Assembly (NCBI RefSeq): GCF_026248825.1
Contig: NZ_CP110973.1
Location: 310,001 to 374,000, forward strand
Source of the DNA: Larkinella insperata
Lineage (GTDB): Bacteria; Bacteroidota; Bacteroidia; Cytophagales; Spirosomataceae
DNA length: 64,000 nucleotides
Direction: 5' to 3'
The notes beneath the pieces are model-generated. The model worked only from the letters and a program-made list of their open reading frames with translations, made no database searches and had not been told where the DNA came from. Below, one piece after another: positions 43,368 through 51,746 of the stretch (its first letter is position 1; each line of letters starts with the position of its first letter). The translations under genes were made by a program, and so were the position numbers.

Positions 43368-44135
43368 ATGTATAAAACCACTGAAATTACCTCCGCCGAA
43401 ATTGCTTCCGATAACCCCGTTCACCAGCGGTTGCTGTTTCCGTACGTTGAAGCCGCCCGGCTTGTGCGCGGCAAAGTGCTGGAAATCGGCTGCGGCTGGG
43501 GGCGCGGTCTGGAGCTACTGACCCAGGCGGCTGATCATTATACCGGGATCGACAAGAATGACGCCCTGATTCAGTCGCTGCGTCAGGAATACCCCAAATC
43601 AACGTTTATTCAGGCCAACATCCCACCCCTGAGCGGTCTGGCCGACAACACGTTCGATTACATCGTTACGTTTCAGGTAATCGAGCACATCCAGAACGAT
43701 GATTTGTTTGTGAAGGAAGCCTACCGCGTGCTGAAACCCGGCGGTACGCTGCTGTTAACAACGGTAAACCGGCTTTTTTCGCTGACCCGCAATCCGTGGC
43801 ACGTTCGGGAATACACGGCGGAAGAGCTGAAGAACCTGCTGCTGCGGTATTTTTCAACGGTCGAAACGCAGGGCATCCACGGCAATGGCAAAGTGATGGA
43901 CTACTACGAGCAGAACAAAAAGTCCGTTGAGAAGATCACGCGCTACGATGTGTTCGATCTGCAACACCGGCTGCCCCGCTGGATGCTCCAGGTTCCGTAT
44001 GATTTATTGAACCGTTTGAACCGAAACAAGTTACTGGAAGCAGATAGTCTGGCGGCCGAAATCCGGCACACGGATTATCAGTTAACAAACACCCCGGCCG
44101 GTAGTCTGGATTTCTTCTATCTGGCGAAGAAATAA
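43368..44135 (+). CDS. Class I SAM-dependent methyltransferase
   Basis: 255 codons from ATG 43368 (MYKTTEITSAEIASDNPVHQ); an upstream in-frame start would add a serine-rich stretch without family character. SAM-binding motif I VLEIGCGWGRG (37-47), motif II region YTGIDKNDALI, motif IV DNTFDYIVTFQVIEHI and post-motif LKPGGTLLLTTVNR. This is the methyltransferase-11/UbiE-like fold. Substrate unknown; quinone, lipid or small-molecule acceptors are all possible. The neighbours (DECR reductase, GWxTD lipoprotein) do not narrow it. Confidence 0.88.
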   Translation: MYKTTEITSAEIASDNPVHQRLLFPYVEAARLVRGKVLEIGCGWGRGLELLTQAADHYTGIDKNDALIQSLRQEYPKSTFIQANIPPLSGLADNTFDYIVTFQVIEHIQNDDLFVKEAYRVLKPGGTLLLTTVNRLFSLTRNPWHVREYTAEELKNLLLRYFSTVETQGIHGNGKVMDYYEQNKKSVEKITRYDVFDLQHRLPRWMLQVPYDLLNRLNRNKLLEADSLAAEIRHTDYQLTNTPAGSLDFFYLAKK

Positions 44136-44198
44136 CGTCCTGAAGTTGACGGGTTTGGCGGGTTTGTTCGTTGTATGGAAGAATACCCCAAAATCAGT

Positions 44199-45587
44199 AT
44201 GAGAATAGCAGTTATCCTACTCTGTGCGGCTTTGCTCGGAGCCTGCGCGTCCGGAAAACGGAATCAGAACACGGACAGTGCGGCCAACCGAATGGAACGT
44301 ACCAACGAACGACCAGCCGAGCGGTCCAGCGAGCGTACGACCGGCCGGCCAACAGAACGGCCCGGCACCCGGACGGCCCCGGAATCCGCCCAGACGCCCC
44401 CGCAACCGGCTGAAAGCAACTGGCGCGTGGTGTCAACCAAAGGTCGGTTTTTAGGGAAAGATTCGTCCACGATCCGGATTTATATGAACGTGATGGTACG
44501 GAAAGGCAGCGACCACGCCACCGTGGAAGACTTTACGTCCCAGTTCATGTATAACTACGTGATCTACCCCGACTACAACAGCCGCGAACGGCTCGGTTAC
44601 GGCAACATCCCGCTCAACGCCGAATCGGTGATCCGCGAAAACTCGCCGGAAACCGGCGACGTACTGACGGTTTTCTTCGATGTAAAGAAACCAGCCAATG
44701 CCGCCAACGGCGTGATGCTGAACGAAATCACCGAAATCAGCACCGGTCGGAAAGTCCTGAACGACCTGCCGGTTCGGTTTAAAACCGTTAAACTGAGCGA
44801 CCGATTTGCGCTGTTTGACCCAAAAACCAACCTGCCGCAGCAGCACCACTTCATCAATGCCGGTGATACCGTCGTGATTCGGGACGTAAACGGGGCGGCT
44901 TCCAAATCGCTGCACCTCTACCGGTACCGGCACGATTTCGACCCCGCGCAGTCGCCGATGAATACTACGCCCCGACCTTCTTCCAAAACGCTGGACATTG
45001 ACTCGACGATGAACATCACGACCAACCAGCCTTTTTCGCTGCCGGAAGAGGGTTTGTATTATTTTGTGGAAGATACCGCGGATGCATCGGGTATCGGGCT
45101 GGTTGTGGCCGACCGCCGGTTTCCCAAACTGACCCGCCCCGAAAAGCTGGTTAAACCCGTTCTGTATGTGAGCACCAACACTGAAATCAACGGGCTGAAC
45201 TCGGCTACGGATTTCAAAAAAGCGCTCGATCGATACTGGCTGACCATGATGGGCGGTGATCAGAGTCTGGCGCGAGGAGCCATCAAAGCCTACTACGGGC
45301 GCGTTGAAGAAGCCAACCGACTTTTTACTACGTACAAAGAAGGCTGGAAAACCGACAAAGGCATGATTTACATCGTGCTTGGACCACCCGACCGCGTCCA
45401 ACGCAGCCGCGACCGCGAGGTGTGGGTGTATAACCAGCGGGCCAACGTGTCGGAAATTAACTTTACATTTAATCGAAAACCTAATCAATTTGTGGAGGAT
45501 CACTACGAACTGGTGCGATACGTTGAGTATCAACCCGTCTGGTATCCCGTCGTTGAAGCATGGAGAACCGGCGCAATTCGCGAGTAA
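44199..45587 (+). CDS. GWxTD-domain lipoprotein
   Basis: 462 codons from ATG 44199, chosen because it opens the lipoprotein signal MRIAVILLCAALLGACASG; an ATG 24 bp upstream is less likely. After the lipobox Cys comes a low-complexity Arg/Glu/Pro-rich linker (about 25-70). Then a beta-rich region, and the GWxTD domain with EGWKTDKGMIYIVLGPPD near 380-397. The domain is characteristic of Bacteroidota and Acidobacteriota, and its role is unknown. Its last 28 bp overlap rlmB, suggesting co-transcription. Confidence 0.9.
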   Translation: MRIAVILLCAALLGACASGKRNQNTDSAANRMERTNERPAERSSERTTGRPTERPGTRTAPESAQTPPQPAESNWRVVSTKGRFLGKDSSTIRIYMNVMVRKGSDHATVEDFTSQFMYNYVIYPDYNSRERLGYGNIPLNAESVIRENSPETGDVLTVFFDVKKPANAANGVMLNEITEISTGRKVLNDLPVRFKTVKLSDRFALFDPKTNLPQQHHFINAGDTVVIRDVNGAASKSLHLYRYRHDFDPAQSPMNTTPRPSSKTLDIDSTMNITTNQPFSLPEEGLYYFVEDTADASGIGLVVADRRFPKLTRPEKLVKPVLYVSTNTEINGLNSATDFKKALDRYWLTMMGGDQSLARGAIKAYYGRVEEANRLFTTYKEGWKTDKGMIYIVLGPPDRVQRSRDREVWVYNQRANVSEINFTFNRKPNQFVEDHYELVRYVEYQPVWYPVVEAWRTGAIRE

Positions 45588-46372
45588 ATCCGTATCATCA
45601 CAATAAGCCCAAACAATACTCCAGCGAGGAGATGGTGTTTGGCATTCAGTCTGTCACCGAGATTCTGCGTTCGGGCAAAGACATCGACCGGCTTTATCTG
45701 GTCAAAGAAGGCAGTTTTCCCGAAATTCAGCAGCTGGCGTTTGAGCGTCGCGTGACCATTCAGCGGGTTCCGGCCGAAAAGCTGGACCGGATTACGCGCA
45801 AAAATCACCAGGGGGCCATCTGTTTCGTATCGGCCATTCATTACGCCAAACTCTCGAACGTCATTGCGGGTGTGTACGAACAGGGGCAAATACCGCTCCT
45901 GCTGGTTCTCGACCGGATCACGGACGTCCGCAACTTCGGCGCCATTGCCCGAACGGCCGAATGCGCCGGTGCGCAGGGCATTGTTATTCCGGCGCGGGGC
46001 ACGGCCCTGATCAACGCTGATGCCATGAAAACCTCATCGGGGGCATTGAGTCACTTGCCGGTTTGCCGCGAAGTGCATCTGGAAGAGACGATAAAATATT
46101 TAAAGGATTCGGGCATTAAAGTTGTGGCCTGTACCGAGAAAACTGATCACTACCTTTACGACGTGGATATGTCCGGCCCGACGGCCATCATCATGGGGTC
46201 GGAAGACGACGGTATTTCGGAAGACCTGATGCGTCTGGCCGATCACCACGCCCGCATCCCGCTGGTGGGGCAGGTGGAGTCGCTGAACGTGTCGGTCGCT
46301 ACGGGTGTGGTTCTGTACGAAGCCGTTCGTCAGCGAATTTTCAACGAGCCGCCGATTGATGAAGGGTTTTAG
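45560..46372 (+). CDS. rlmB: 23S rRNA (guanosine-2'-O-)-methyltransferase, RlmB/TrmH (SpoU) family
   Basis: 270 codons. A basic N-terminal extension (MENRRNSRVNPYHHNKPKQY) precedes the substrate-binding domain (MVFGIQSVTEILRSGKDIDR). The SPOUT knot shows LVLDRITDVRNFGAIARTAE, MGSEDDGIS and SLNVSVATGVVLYEAVRQR, the three SpoU motifs. It methylates the ribose of a conserved guanosine in 23S rRNA. The start overlaps the GWxTD gene by 28 bp; a later start at MVFGIQ would remove the basic tail but keep the domain. A strong terminator follows. Confidence 0.93.
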   Translation: MENRRNSRVNPYHHNKPKQYSSEEMVFGIQSVTEILRSGKDIDRLYLVKEGSFPEIQQLAFERRVTIQRVPAEKLDRITRKNHQGAICFVSAIHYAKLSNVIAGVYEQGQIPLLLVLDRITDVRNFGAIARTAECAGAQGIVIPARGTALINADAMKTSSGALSHLPVCREVHLEETIKYLKDSGIKVVACTEKTDHYLYDVDMSGPTAIIMGSEDDGISEDLMRLADHHARIPLVGQVESLNVSVATGVVLYEAVRQRIFNEPPIDEGF

Positions 46373-46403
46373 CCATTGCTGACTCTGTACCACTCTAAAC
46401 AAG

Positions 46404-46428
46404 AAAACCCGCTAGCAGCGGGTTTTTC
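46404..46428. terminator. Bidirectional intrinsic terminator between rlmB and cytochrome c
   Basis: AAAACCCGCT (46404-46413), loop AGC, AGCGGGTTTT (46417-46426) then TCTCG. A/T tracts on both sides suit convergent transcripts. Confidence 0.82.
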
Positions 46429-46449
46429 TCGTTAGGAACAGTCAGAAGA

Positions 46450-46821
46450 TTAGGCTTTCTTCTTGGCTGCGGGTTTCTTGGCCGGAGCTTTCGAACCGCC
46501 ATCCAGTGAATTAATCCACTTGGCCATTTTAAGGGCTTCGTCCTTCGGCACGTTTTTCAGCGGAGCCATTGGAGGATAACCGGGCCAGTGTTCTGGTTTA
46601 GGGTCATAGATCAGCTCGACAATCTGAGCGTCGGTGTATTTTTTCTTCGCAACCTCTTTGTAAGGAGGACCCACCAAACGCGTATCCGGATTGTGACAGG
46701 CCAGACAAGCGTTCTTTTGCAGCAACGCTTTGATATCGTCAGGAATAACAGTTTGCGCGTTACTGTCGAAGGAGATTGCGGCCAAAACCCCTGCAATAAG
46801 GATTCCGAATGTTTTTTTCAT
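46450..46821 (-). CDS. Exported monoheme cytochrome c
   Basis: 123 codons from the ATG at 46819-46821. Signal peptide MKKTFGILIAGVLAAISFDSNAQ; then a class I cytochrome c domain with CLACH (near 39-43), GPPYKEVAKKKYTD and the axial-Met region YPPMAPLKNVP. It ends in a Lys/Ala/Pro tail (APAKKPAAKKKA), unusual for a soluble cytochrome and perhaps interacting with membranes or partners. Periplasmic electron carrier, possibly feeding the cbb3 oxidase, though that link is inferred. A full predicted promoter lies upstream. Confidence 0.9.
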   Translation of the reverse strand: MKKTFGILIAGVLAAISFDSNAQTVIPDDIKALLQKNACLACHNPDTRLVGPPYKEVAKKKYTDAQIVELIYDPKPEHWPGYPPMAPLKNVPKDEALKMAKWINSLDGGSKAPAKKPAAKKKA

Positions 46822-47147
46822 GAAAATGCGATTAAAAGCTAATGAGTTAAGATTAATAACGATCATCCGACCAACAAAGTTACGAGGCAACGCCGTATAC
46901 GCCAATACTCTATCGGGTTTTTAAACTTAGATTGTCAACTTCGCCGATAGTTTAATGACATCCAATAAAAAAGTTGATAAAACGGCCTCGAAGCCTTTCA
47001 ACACAGGAGTCAAGAGTCCAATAAGTCGACAAATAGTTATCCGGATAGAAACAAAAATACGGGACACTCGCTAGAAATTTACATTTCCGGGCCAAAATTG
47101 AGGTAATACGTCTTTGCGATTCGCTTTTTTTTTCTTTCATGCGCGGA
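46822..47147. other. Intergenic region between cytochrome c and FAN1-like genes
   Basis: About 326 bp without a supported gene. It holds the cytochrome promoter (46875-46905) and, in the leader, a run of heptad-like units (attaaaa, gctaatg, agttaag, attaata at about 46831-46858). The run resembles one arm of the palindromic elements but has no visible partner arm. The rest shows nothing recognisable. Confidence 0.5.
46875..46905 (-). promoter_or_regulatory. Predicted promoter of the cytochrome c gene
   Basis: On the minus strand TTG (46905-46903), 20 bp, then TAACTTTG (46882-46875), an exact match to the Bacteroidota promoter form; the leader is about 50 nt. Confidence 0.6.
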
Positions 47148-48839
47148 TCAGGCCGTCCAGATCACCCGCAGGACTCGGGCGTGCACGCCGATCATCTGAA
47201 AGAATTCGAGCCAGTGGAGTTGCTGCGCGCCCAGGTGGTCGGTCGGTGATTTGACTTCAACAAACTCGTATTCACCCTGTTCGTTCCAGATCATTAAATC
47301 GGGAAAGCCGCGGGTGTTCTCGCGCAGGTTCCGGGAAATTTCGAGCAGAATTAGGCCCAACTGCTTTGGTTCAAGCAGATTGATCATCTGAAGATTGAGG
47401 TTCAGCAACTCCTCGCTCCAGTCGACGAGCACGTTGGTGATTCCGTATTTTTCGAAGAAAACCGTTTCGATGTGTCTCTTCCAGTCGTCGCGCGTTTGCA
47501 GGTCGGCCAGGCGTTTTTTTAACTGCGCTTCCCGCTTCACGTAAAAATCGGGCAGGTAAAAATCCGACGGCATCCGTTGCAGCGGGTGGTGAATGGCCTG
47601 CACGTTCGCGTCGTGGATGATATCCCAGAACACCAGCCCGAACAGCCCGCGCCAGGGGTAGTTTTCGGTAAAAGCCGCTTCCCAGCCCGCTTCCAGAAAG
47701 TGGTTCATGACGCCCGCTTCGACGTGGTGCCGGTAAATGGCCGGGATATCAACGCTTTCGGCATCCGACAAAAAGCGGGTGGTGGCCTTGCGGCTGCGTT
47801 TTTTCTCCCCCGCGCTCATGATCTTCTCCCGAAAATCGGTAGCGAAATACCGCTCATCGGCATTCTGCGGACTCAGGGCCATTTCGTCGCACAGCGCCAG
47901 GGCTTCTTCGACCAGACCCGAGCGGAAGAGCAGCCGCACACGCCGTTCGCGGGCCGGAACCCGGTCGGTGAGGTTATAAACCTGCATGGCCTGCTCGGGC
48001 ATTTTCTGGCGTTCGAGATACCCGCCGACGTTTGTCACCAGCTTAGCGTAACCGGGCATCGCAATCTCGCTCAGGTCGGGCTTGACCTCGTCCCAGTTCA
48101 TAAACCAGTTGTAGACGTCTTCCGGGGGCATCACCGAATCCCGCAGCTCCCGAAACTCTTCGCTTGTCAGCGAAATCAGCAACTTATCCTCCACTTCCTT
48201 ACGGCTCCGGAACCGGGCCGACAGTTTCGATTCGTCATACCGCTCAAACGTGACCATTCCCAGATCGCGAATCACAAACTCCGTCATATCGGCCGAGCGG
48301 TTTCCGAAGAAAAAATATTTCAGCATCATCACCTCCGCGTCGAAATTCGGCTTTACCACCGTTTCGTACTGCGTCAGGCTTTCGACAATCCGGGCAAAAT
48401 CCAACTCGTGGAGGGCATACCGTACGATGTTTTCCTTCTTGGCTTTTCCCAGCGGTTTGATTTCCTCCGGCTCCAGCGGGAGCAGTTCCAGCAGCTCGGG
48501 TTTCGTGAAGGTGTTCAGGACGTCCTCTCCCATGGCTTCGTGTACGGGGGTCAGCCGTTCCAGGAAACCGTTCAGGAGCAGTTCGCCCACGGCCGCTGGC
48601 AGGTCTTCGATTTCCTTGTACTGGAGTTTTTGAATCCGGAAAAACGTACCCCGGCGGTTGCTGAACCGAACGTACATGCACTGCGCATCTTCGGTCAGCG
48701 CCCGGAACCGATGGATAAATTCTTTCTCGTCGTCATTCAATAAATGATCATACATCCGCTGGACAAATCCGATCAGATAGCGGAAATATTCGAGGTAGTA
48801 TTTAGGAGGTAGTTCGACCTGCTGCGGTTTTGTTGCCAT
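47148..48839 (-). CDS. FAN1-like VRR-NUC domain nuclease
   Basis: 563 codons from the ATG at 48837-48839 (MATKPQQVELPPKYYLEYFR); an earlier ATG adds a Phe-rich stretch of no family character. The N-terminal region (about 20-130) resembles the SAP-like part of FAN1. The middle is helical, TPR-like (EQAMQVYNLTDRVPARERR). The C-terminal VRR-NUC nuclease (about 430-555) has TRGFPDLMIW and FVEVKSPTDHLGAQQLHWL, the PD-(D/E)xK pattern. Family members cut 5' flaps and help repair interstrand crosslinks. It is divergent from the DUF2157 gene. Confidence 0.88.
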   Translation of the reverse strand: MATKPQQVELPPKYYLEYFRYLIGFVQRMYDHLLNDDEKEFIHRFRALTEDAQCMYVRFSNRRGTFFRIQKLQYKEIEDLPAAVGELLLNGFLERLTPVHEAMGEDVLNTFTKPELLELLPLEPEEIKPLGKAKKENIVRYALHELDFARIVESLTQYETVVKPNFDAEVMMLKYFFFGNRSADMTEFVIRDLGMVTFERYDESKLSARFRSRKEVEDKLLISLTSEEFRELRDSVMPPEDVYNWFMNWDEVKPDLSEIAMPGYAKLVTNVGGYLERQKMPEQAMQVYNLTDRVPARERRVRLLFRSGLVEEALALCDEMALSPQNADERYFATDFREKIMSAGEKKRSRKATTRFLSDAESVDIPAIYRHHVEAGVMNHFLEAGWEAAFTENYPWRGLFGLVFWDIIHDANVQAIHHPLQRMPSDFYLPDFYVKREAQLKKRLADLQTRDDWKRHIETVFFEKYGITNVLVDWSEELLNLNLQMINLLEPKQLGLILLEISRNLRENTRGFPDLMIWNEQGEYEFVEVKSPTDHLGAQQLHWLEFFQMIGVHARVLRVIWTA

Positions 48840-48975
48840 GTTTTGCCCGAAAGAAAAGAAAAAAGACGCCGGGTGAAAAGCCAAATAGCGATTCCGTTTA
48901 TCCTTTCACTGCCTTCTTTTTTCAATCCATTTGTTCATCTTTGCTGTTATATCTATAACACCATTTTTAGTTAAT

Positions 48976-49965
48976 ATGTCCCCGGAAAGGGTCTTACAAG
49001 AACTGACCGATCAGCAATTAATCAATGATCAGCAACGATCTGGCATTCAGCAGGTAGAAGACCAGAAACTATTCTCGGTTCACTGGGAATTGCGGTCGCT
49101 GATCTACGTCGGCATTCTGTTGTTTACCACCGGAGCGGGCTGGCTGATTTACAAATACATCGATCAGATTGGCCATACGGTGCTGATTATCACCCTGTCG
49201 GTGATCTGTGCCGCCAGCTTTGTGTTTGCCGTCCGTAACAAAGGCCCTTTCACGACGGGCCGCAGCCACAGCCGTTCGCCGTTTGGCGACTACGCCCTGC
49301 TGCTGGCCTGCCTGCTTTTCCTGACGCTCGAGGGGTACTTGCAATACCAGTATACCATCTTCGGTACGCGCTACGGTCTGGTAACCTTTATTCCCGCCAT
49401 CCTGTTTCTGAGCCTGGCTTACGTGTTCGATCACTGGGGCGTCTTGGCAATGGGTCTAACGGCCTTGATTTCGTGGATTGGCGTAACGGTTCGGCCGCTG
49501 GAGTTTTACTTCAAAGGCAACCTGAAAGACATGACGGTGCTGCTCTCGGCCCTGGCCCTGAGTGTTTTCCTGATGGTTGGCGCCCTGGTCCTGGACCGTC
49601 AGCGCATCAAACAACATTTTACCATCACAACGCTCAGTTTTGCCGGAAACCTGCTGCTGGTGGCGCTGCTGGCGGGGCTTTTCAACTTCGAGAATCTCCA
49701 CCTCCTGTTTGCCCTGGCCCTGGCGCTGGCCTGCGCGGGTTTCGACTGGTACGCCCGGCGGGAACGGTCGTTTCTGTTTTTACTGATGAGTACCTTTTAC
49801 GGCTACATCGGCGCGACGTACTTGGTGTTTCATTACCTGCATTTGCGCGACGAAGCCACTTATCTGTACTGGCTTATAACCGGTATAGCCGTCACCGTTT
49901 ACCTATCGGCCAACCGAAAGATCGACGCGGTTCCGAGGGCAAAAAGCGAAGAAAGCAAAGGCTAG
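48976..49965 (+). CDS. Polytopic membrane protein, DUF2157-like
   Basis: 329 codons from ATG 48976 (MSPERVLQELTDQQLINDQQ). A short soluble helical N-terminus (about 1-40) is followed by roughly eight to ten membrane spans, beginning SLIYVGILLFTTGAGWLIYK. The architecture matches DUF2157-type proteins (soluble start, then paired spans); the function is unknown. A possible -7-like CATCTTTG precedes the start. It is followed 51 bp later by a second polytopic protein of similar style, so the two probably act together. Confidence 0.78.
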   Translation: MSPERVLQELTDQQLINDQQRSGIQQVEDQKLFSVHWELRSLIYVGILLFTTGAGWLIYKYIDQIGHTVLIITLSVICAASFVFAVRNKGPFTTGRSHSRSPFGDYALLLACLLFLTLEGYLQYQYTIFGTRYGLVTFIPAILFLSLAYVFDHWGVLAMGLTALISWIGVTVRPLEFYFKGNLKDMTVLLSALALSVFLMVGALVLDRQRIKQHFTITTLSFAGNLLLVALLAGLFNFENLHLLFALALALACAGFDWYARRERSFLFLLMSTFYGYIGATYLVFHYLHLRDEATYLYWLITGIAVTVYLSANRKIDAVPRAKSEESKG

Positions 49966-50016
49966 CAGCCTGAGATTGGGGCCAAGAAGCTGGCCATTAC
50001 TCAATGACGTAGTTCC

Positions 50017-51186
50017 ATGAAAGCATATAACGAAACCTGGGTGCACAACAAACGCATTATGGAGTATGCCGCTCGCTGGCAACGGCAGGGGTTGTTCGAT
50101 GCGGCCAAACTGGCGCAGATTCAGGAAAAATTTCCGGTTGGCTTTCGCGAGTCCAACGGTTTTATCGAGATCGGATTATTTGTTTTTTCCATCGTGGCCA
50201 CCAGCGGGAGTTATTTTCTGCTGGCTACGTTGCTGGGGCAACTGTTTGATCACGACATCTTTTACCATTTTTTCAACATTGGCTTCGGCCTGGCGGTTGG
50301 GTTTCTGGCGGGCAGACTGATCAGTGGTCGGAACTACTACCGCTCGGGGGTTGACAATGCGCTCGTTATCGCGGCTGTTGCGCTCGTTACGGCGGGCGTT
50401 GTCGGTCTTCTTCCCAATAACCTTTCCACCTGGCAGTATTGTCTGGTCATTTTGCCGCTGGTGCTGCTCGGGGTTTGGTACTACAGTGATTTGCTGCTGA
50501 CCATGGCCGCCTTTGCCACCCTCATCACGGCTTTGTTCGATTTTTTTCTGGACTTTTCTTTCGGGAAAACCTTGCTGCCTTTTGTCCTGATGGCCGTCTC
50601 AGCGGGCTTATACGTGCTGGCCCGGCTGTACGAAAACCGTGATCATCTGGTGTATTGGCGCGATAACTTCATTCTGCTGGAATGGCTGGCACTGACTCAA
50701 CTGCTGGTTAGCTGCAATTATTTCGCCGTTCGGCAACTGAATTACTGGACGCTGGACCAACGGCCCGCCGAAACGCCCGAAATTACCCTGGCGCCCCTGT
50801 TCTGGCTCCTGACCACCGCTGTCCCGATTGCCTTTATCTACCTGGGTATTCGTCAGAAGGAACGCCCGTTGCTGATCATGGGGGCTATTGGCTGGGGCCT
50901 GGCCCTAGCGACCTGGCGGTATTACTACCCCCTGTTTTCGCTGGAATTTTACCTGATCAGCAATGGCATCGTCCTGGTCCTGATCGCCATTTTTTTGATT
51001 CGCTACCTGCGGGTGCCGCACAACGGTTTTACCGACCGGCCCGACGAAGATTCGCCCAAAGAACTGCTCCTGAACGCCGAAACGCTGTCAACCATCCAGA
51101 CCACCTCGGGTCACCTCGGCCCCAAGGAAGGGATGCAGTTCGGGGGTGGCGACTTCGGCGGGGGCGGCAGCGGAGATCGCTATTGA
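50017..51186 (+). CDS. Polytopic membrane protein with glycine-rich C-terminal tail
   Basis: 389 codons. Soluble N-terminus (AARWQRQGLFDAAKLAQIQE) like the preceding protein, then about ten spans between residues 50 and 345. A cytoplasmic tail ends FGGGDFGGGGSGDRY. Such Gly-rich ends also occur in TPM/DUF2207 membrane proteins, but no TPM domain is present. The family is not recognised beyond resemblance to DUF2157/DUF4401-like proteins. A GC-rich terminator lies 24 bp after the stop, closing the two-gene unit. Confidence 0.75.
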   Translation: MKAYNETWVHNKRIMEYAARWQRQGLFDAAKLAQIQEKFPVGFRESNGFIEIGLFVFSIVATSGSYFLLATLLGQLFDHDIFYHFFNIGFGLAVGFLAGRLISGRNYYRSGVDNALVIAAVALVTAGVVGLLPNNLSTWQYCLVILPLVLLGVWYYSDLLLTMAAFATLITALFDFFLDFSFGKTLLPFVLMAVSAGLYVLARLYENRDHLVYWRDNFILLEWLALTQLLVSCNYFAVRQLNYWTLDQRPAETPEITLAPLFWLLTTAVPIAFIYLGIRQKERPLLIMGAIGWGLALATWRYYYPLFSLEFYLISNGIVLVLIAIFLIRYLRVPHNGFTDRPDEDSPKELLLNAETLSTIQTTSGHLGPKEGMQFGGGDFGGGGSGDRY

Positions 51187-51210
51187 AACTGGACTAGCAT
51201 TGATTTTCTC

Positions 51211-51240
51211 AACGCGCCGGGGCCCCGGCGCGTTTTTTTG
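51211..51240 (+). terminator. GC-rich intrinsic terminator
   Basis: AACGCGCCGGGG directly abuts its reverse complement CCCCGGCGCGTT (51211-51234), then TTTTTG. The palindrome is perfect, so the real loop is formed by the central GGCC bases. Confidence 0.85.
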
Positions 51241-51293
51241 TCTCTAATCTTACATCTGTCGCATTTCTTCAATACCGGGGTTAGGCGCGGGCT

Positions 51294-51301
51294 TACTTTT
51301 G
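51294..51301 (+). promoter_or_regulatory. Predicted -7 box of the ridA promoter
   Basis: TACTTTTG, an exact TAnnTTTG match, 33 bp before the ridA ATG. Confidence 0.45.
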
Positions 51302-51334
51302 CATGCAGTTAGAAACAGTAAACAACAATCACTC

Positions 51335-51727
51335 ATGCAAAAAGCGATCATCAATCCCTGGCAATGGCAGGACAACCTGGGTTACGCCCAGGCCATAGAA
51401 GTCAGCCACGCCAGCCACACACTTTACTGCGCCGGGCAGGCCGCCATGACACCTGACGGCCAACCCGTTGCTGCCGACATGGCCGAACAAATTGGTTTAT
51501 GCTTCGATAACCTCGAAACGGTTTTGCGGCAAGCGGACTATTCCCTGGCGAATGTCGTGCGGCTGAATTTTTACACCACATCCACCGAGCAGTTTTTTGT
51601 GGCCTACGGGCATGTCCTGCGCCGACTGGGTGCTCTGGGCTGTACGCCCGCCAGCACGCTCACGGAAGTCCGGGCCCTGGCTTTCCCTGAACTCCTGATT
51701 GAAATTGAGGCTACCGCCGTGAAATAA
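51335..51727 (+). CDS. RidA-family (YjgF/UK114) enamine/imine deaminase
   Basis: 130 codons from ATG 51335 (MQKAIINPWQWQDNLGYAQA); an ATG 36 bp upstream overlaps the promoter box. Family features are LYCAGQAAMTPDGQPVAADM (about 31-50), the QIGLCFDNLETVLRQADYSL helix and the end PASTLTEVRALAFPELLIEIEATAV, which contains the conserved Arg. Canonical RidA hydrolyses 2-aminoacrylate; this variant has Leu-Ala-Phe near the Arg, so it may belong to another Rid subgroup. It is 19 bp upstream of the hemerythrin gene. Confidence 0.87.
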   Translation: MQKAIINPWQWQDNLGYAQAIEVSHASHTLYCAGQAAMTPDGQPVAADMAEQIGLCFDNLETVLRQADYSLANVVRLNFYTTSTEQFFVAYGHVLRRLGALGCTPASTLTEVRALAFPELLIEIEATAVK

Positions 51728-51746
51728 CCTTTTCCAAAACAAAATC

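Noticed and set aside
44451..45533. 360-codon minus-strand frame opposite the GWxTD lipoprotein
   Set aside because: Shadow frame; the plus strand has a lipobox and the GWxTD motif.
47577..48743. 388-codon plus-strand frame opposite the FAN1-like nuclease
   Set aside because: No motif; the minus strand carries an intact VRR-NUC domain.
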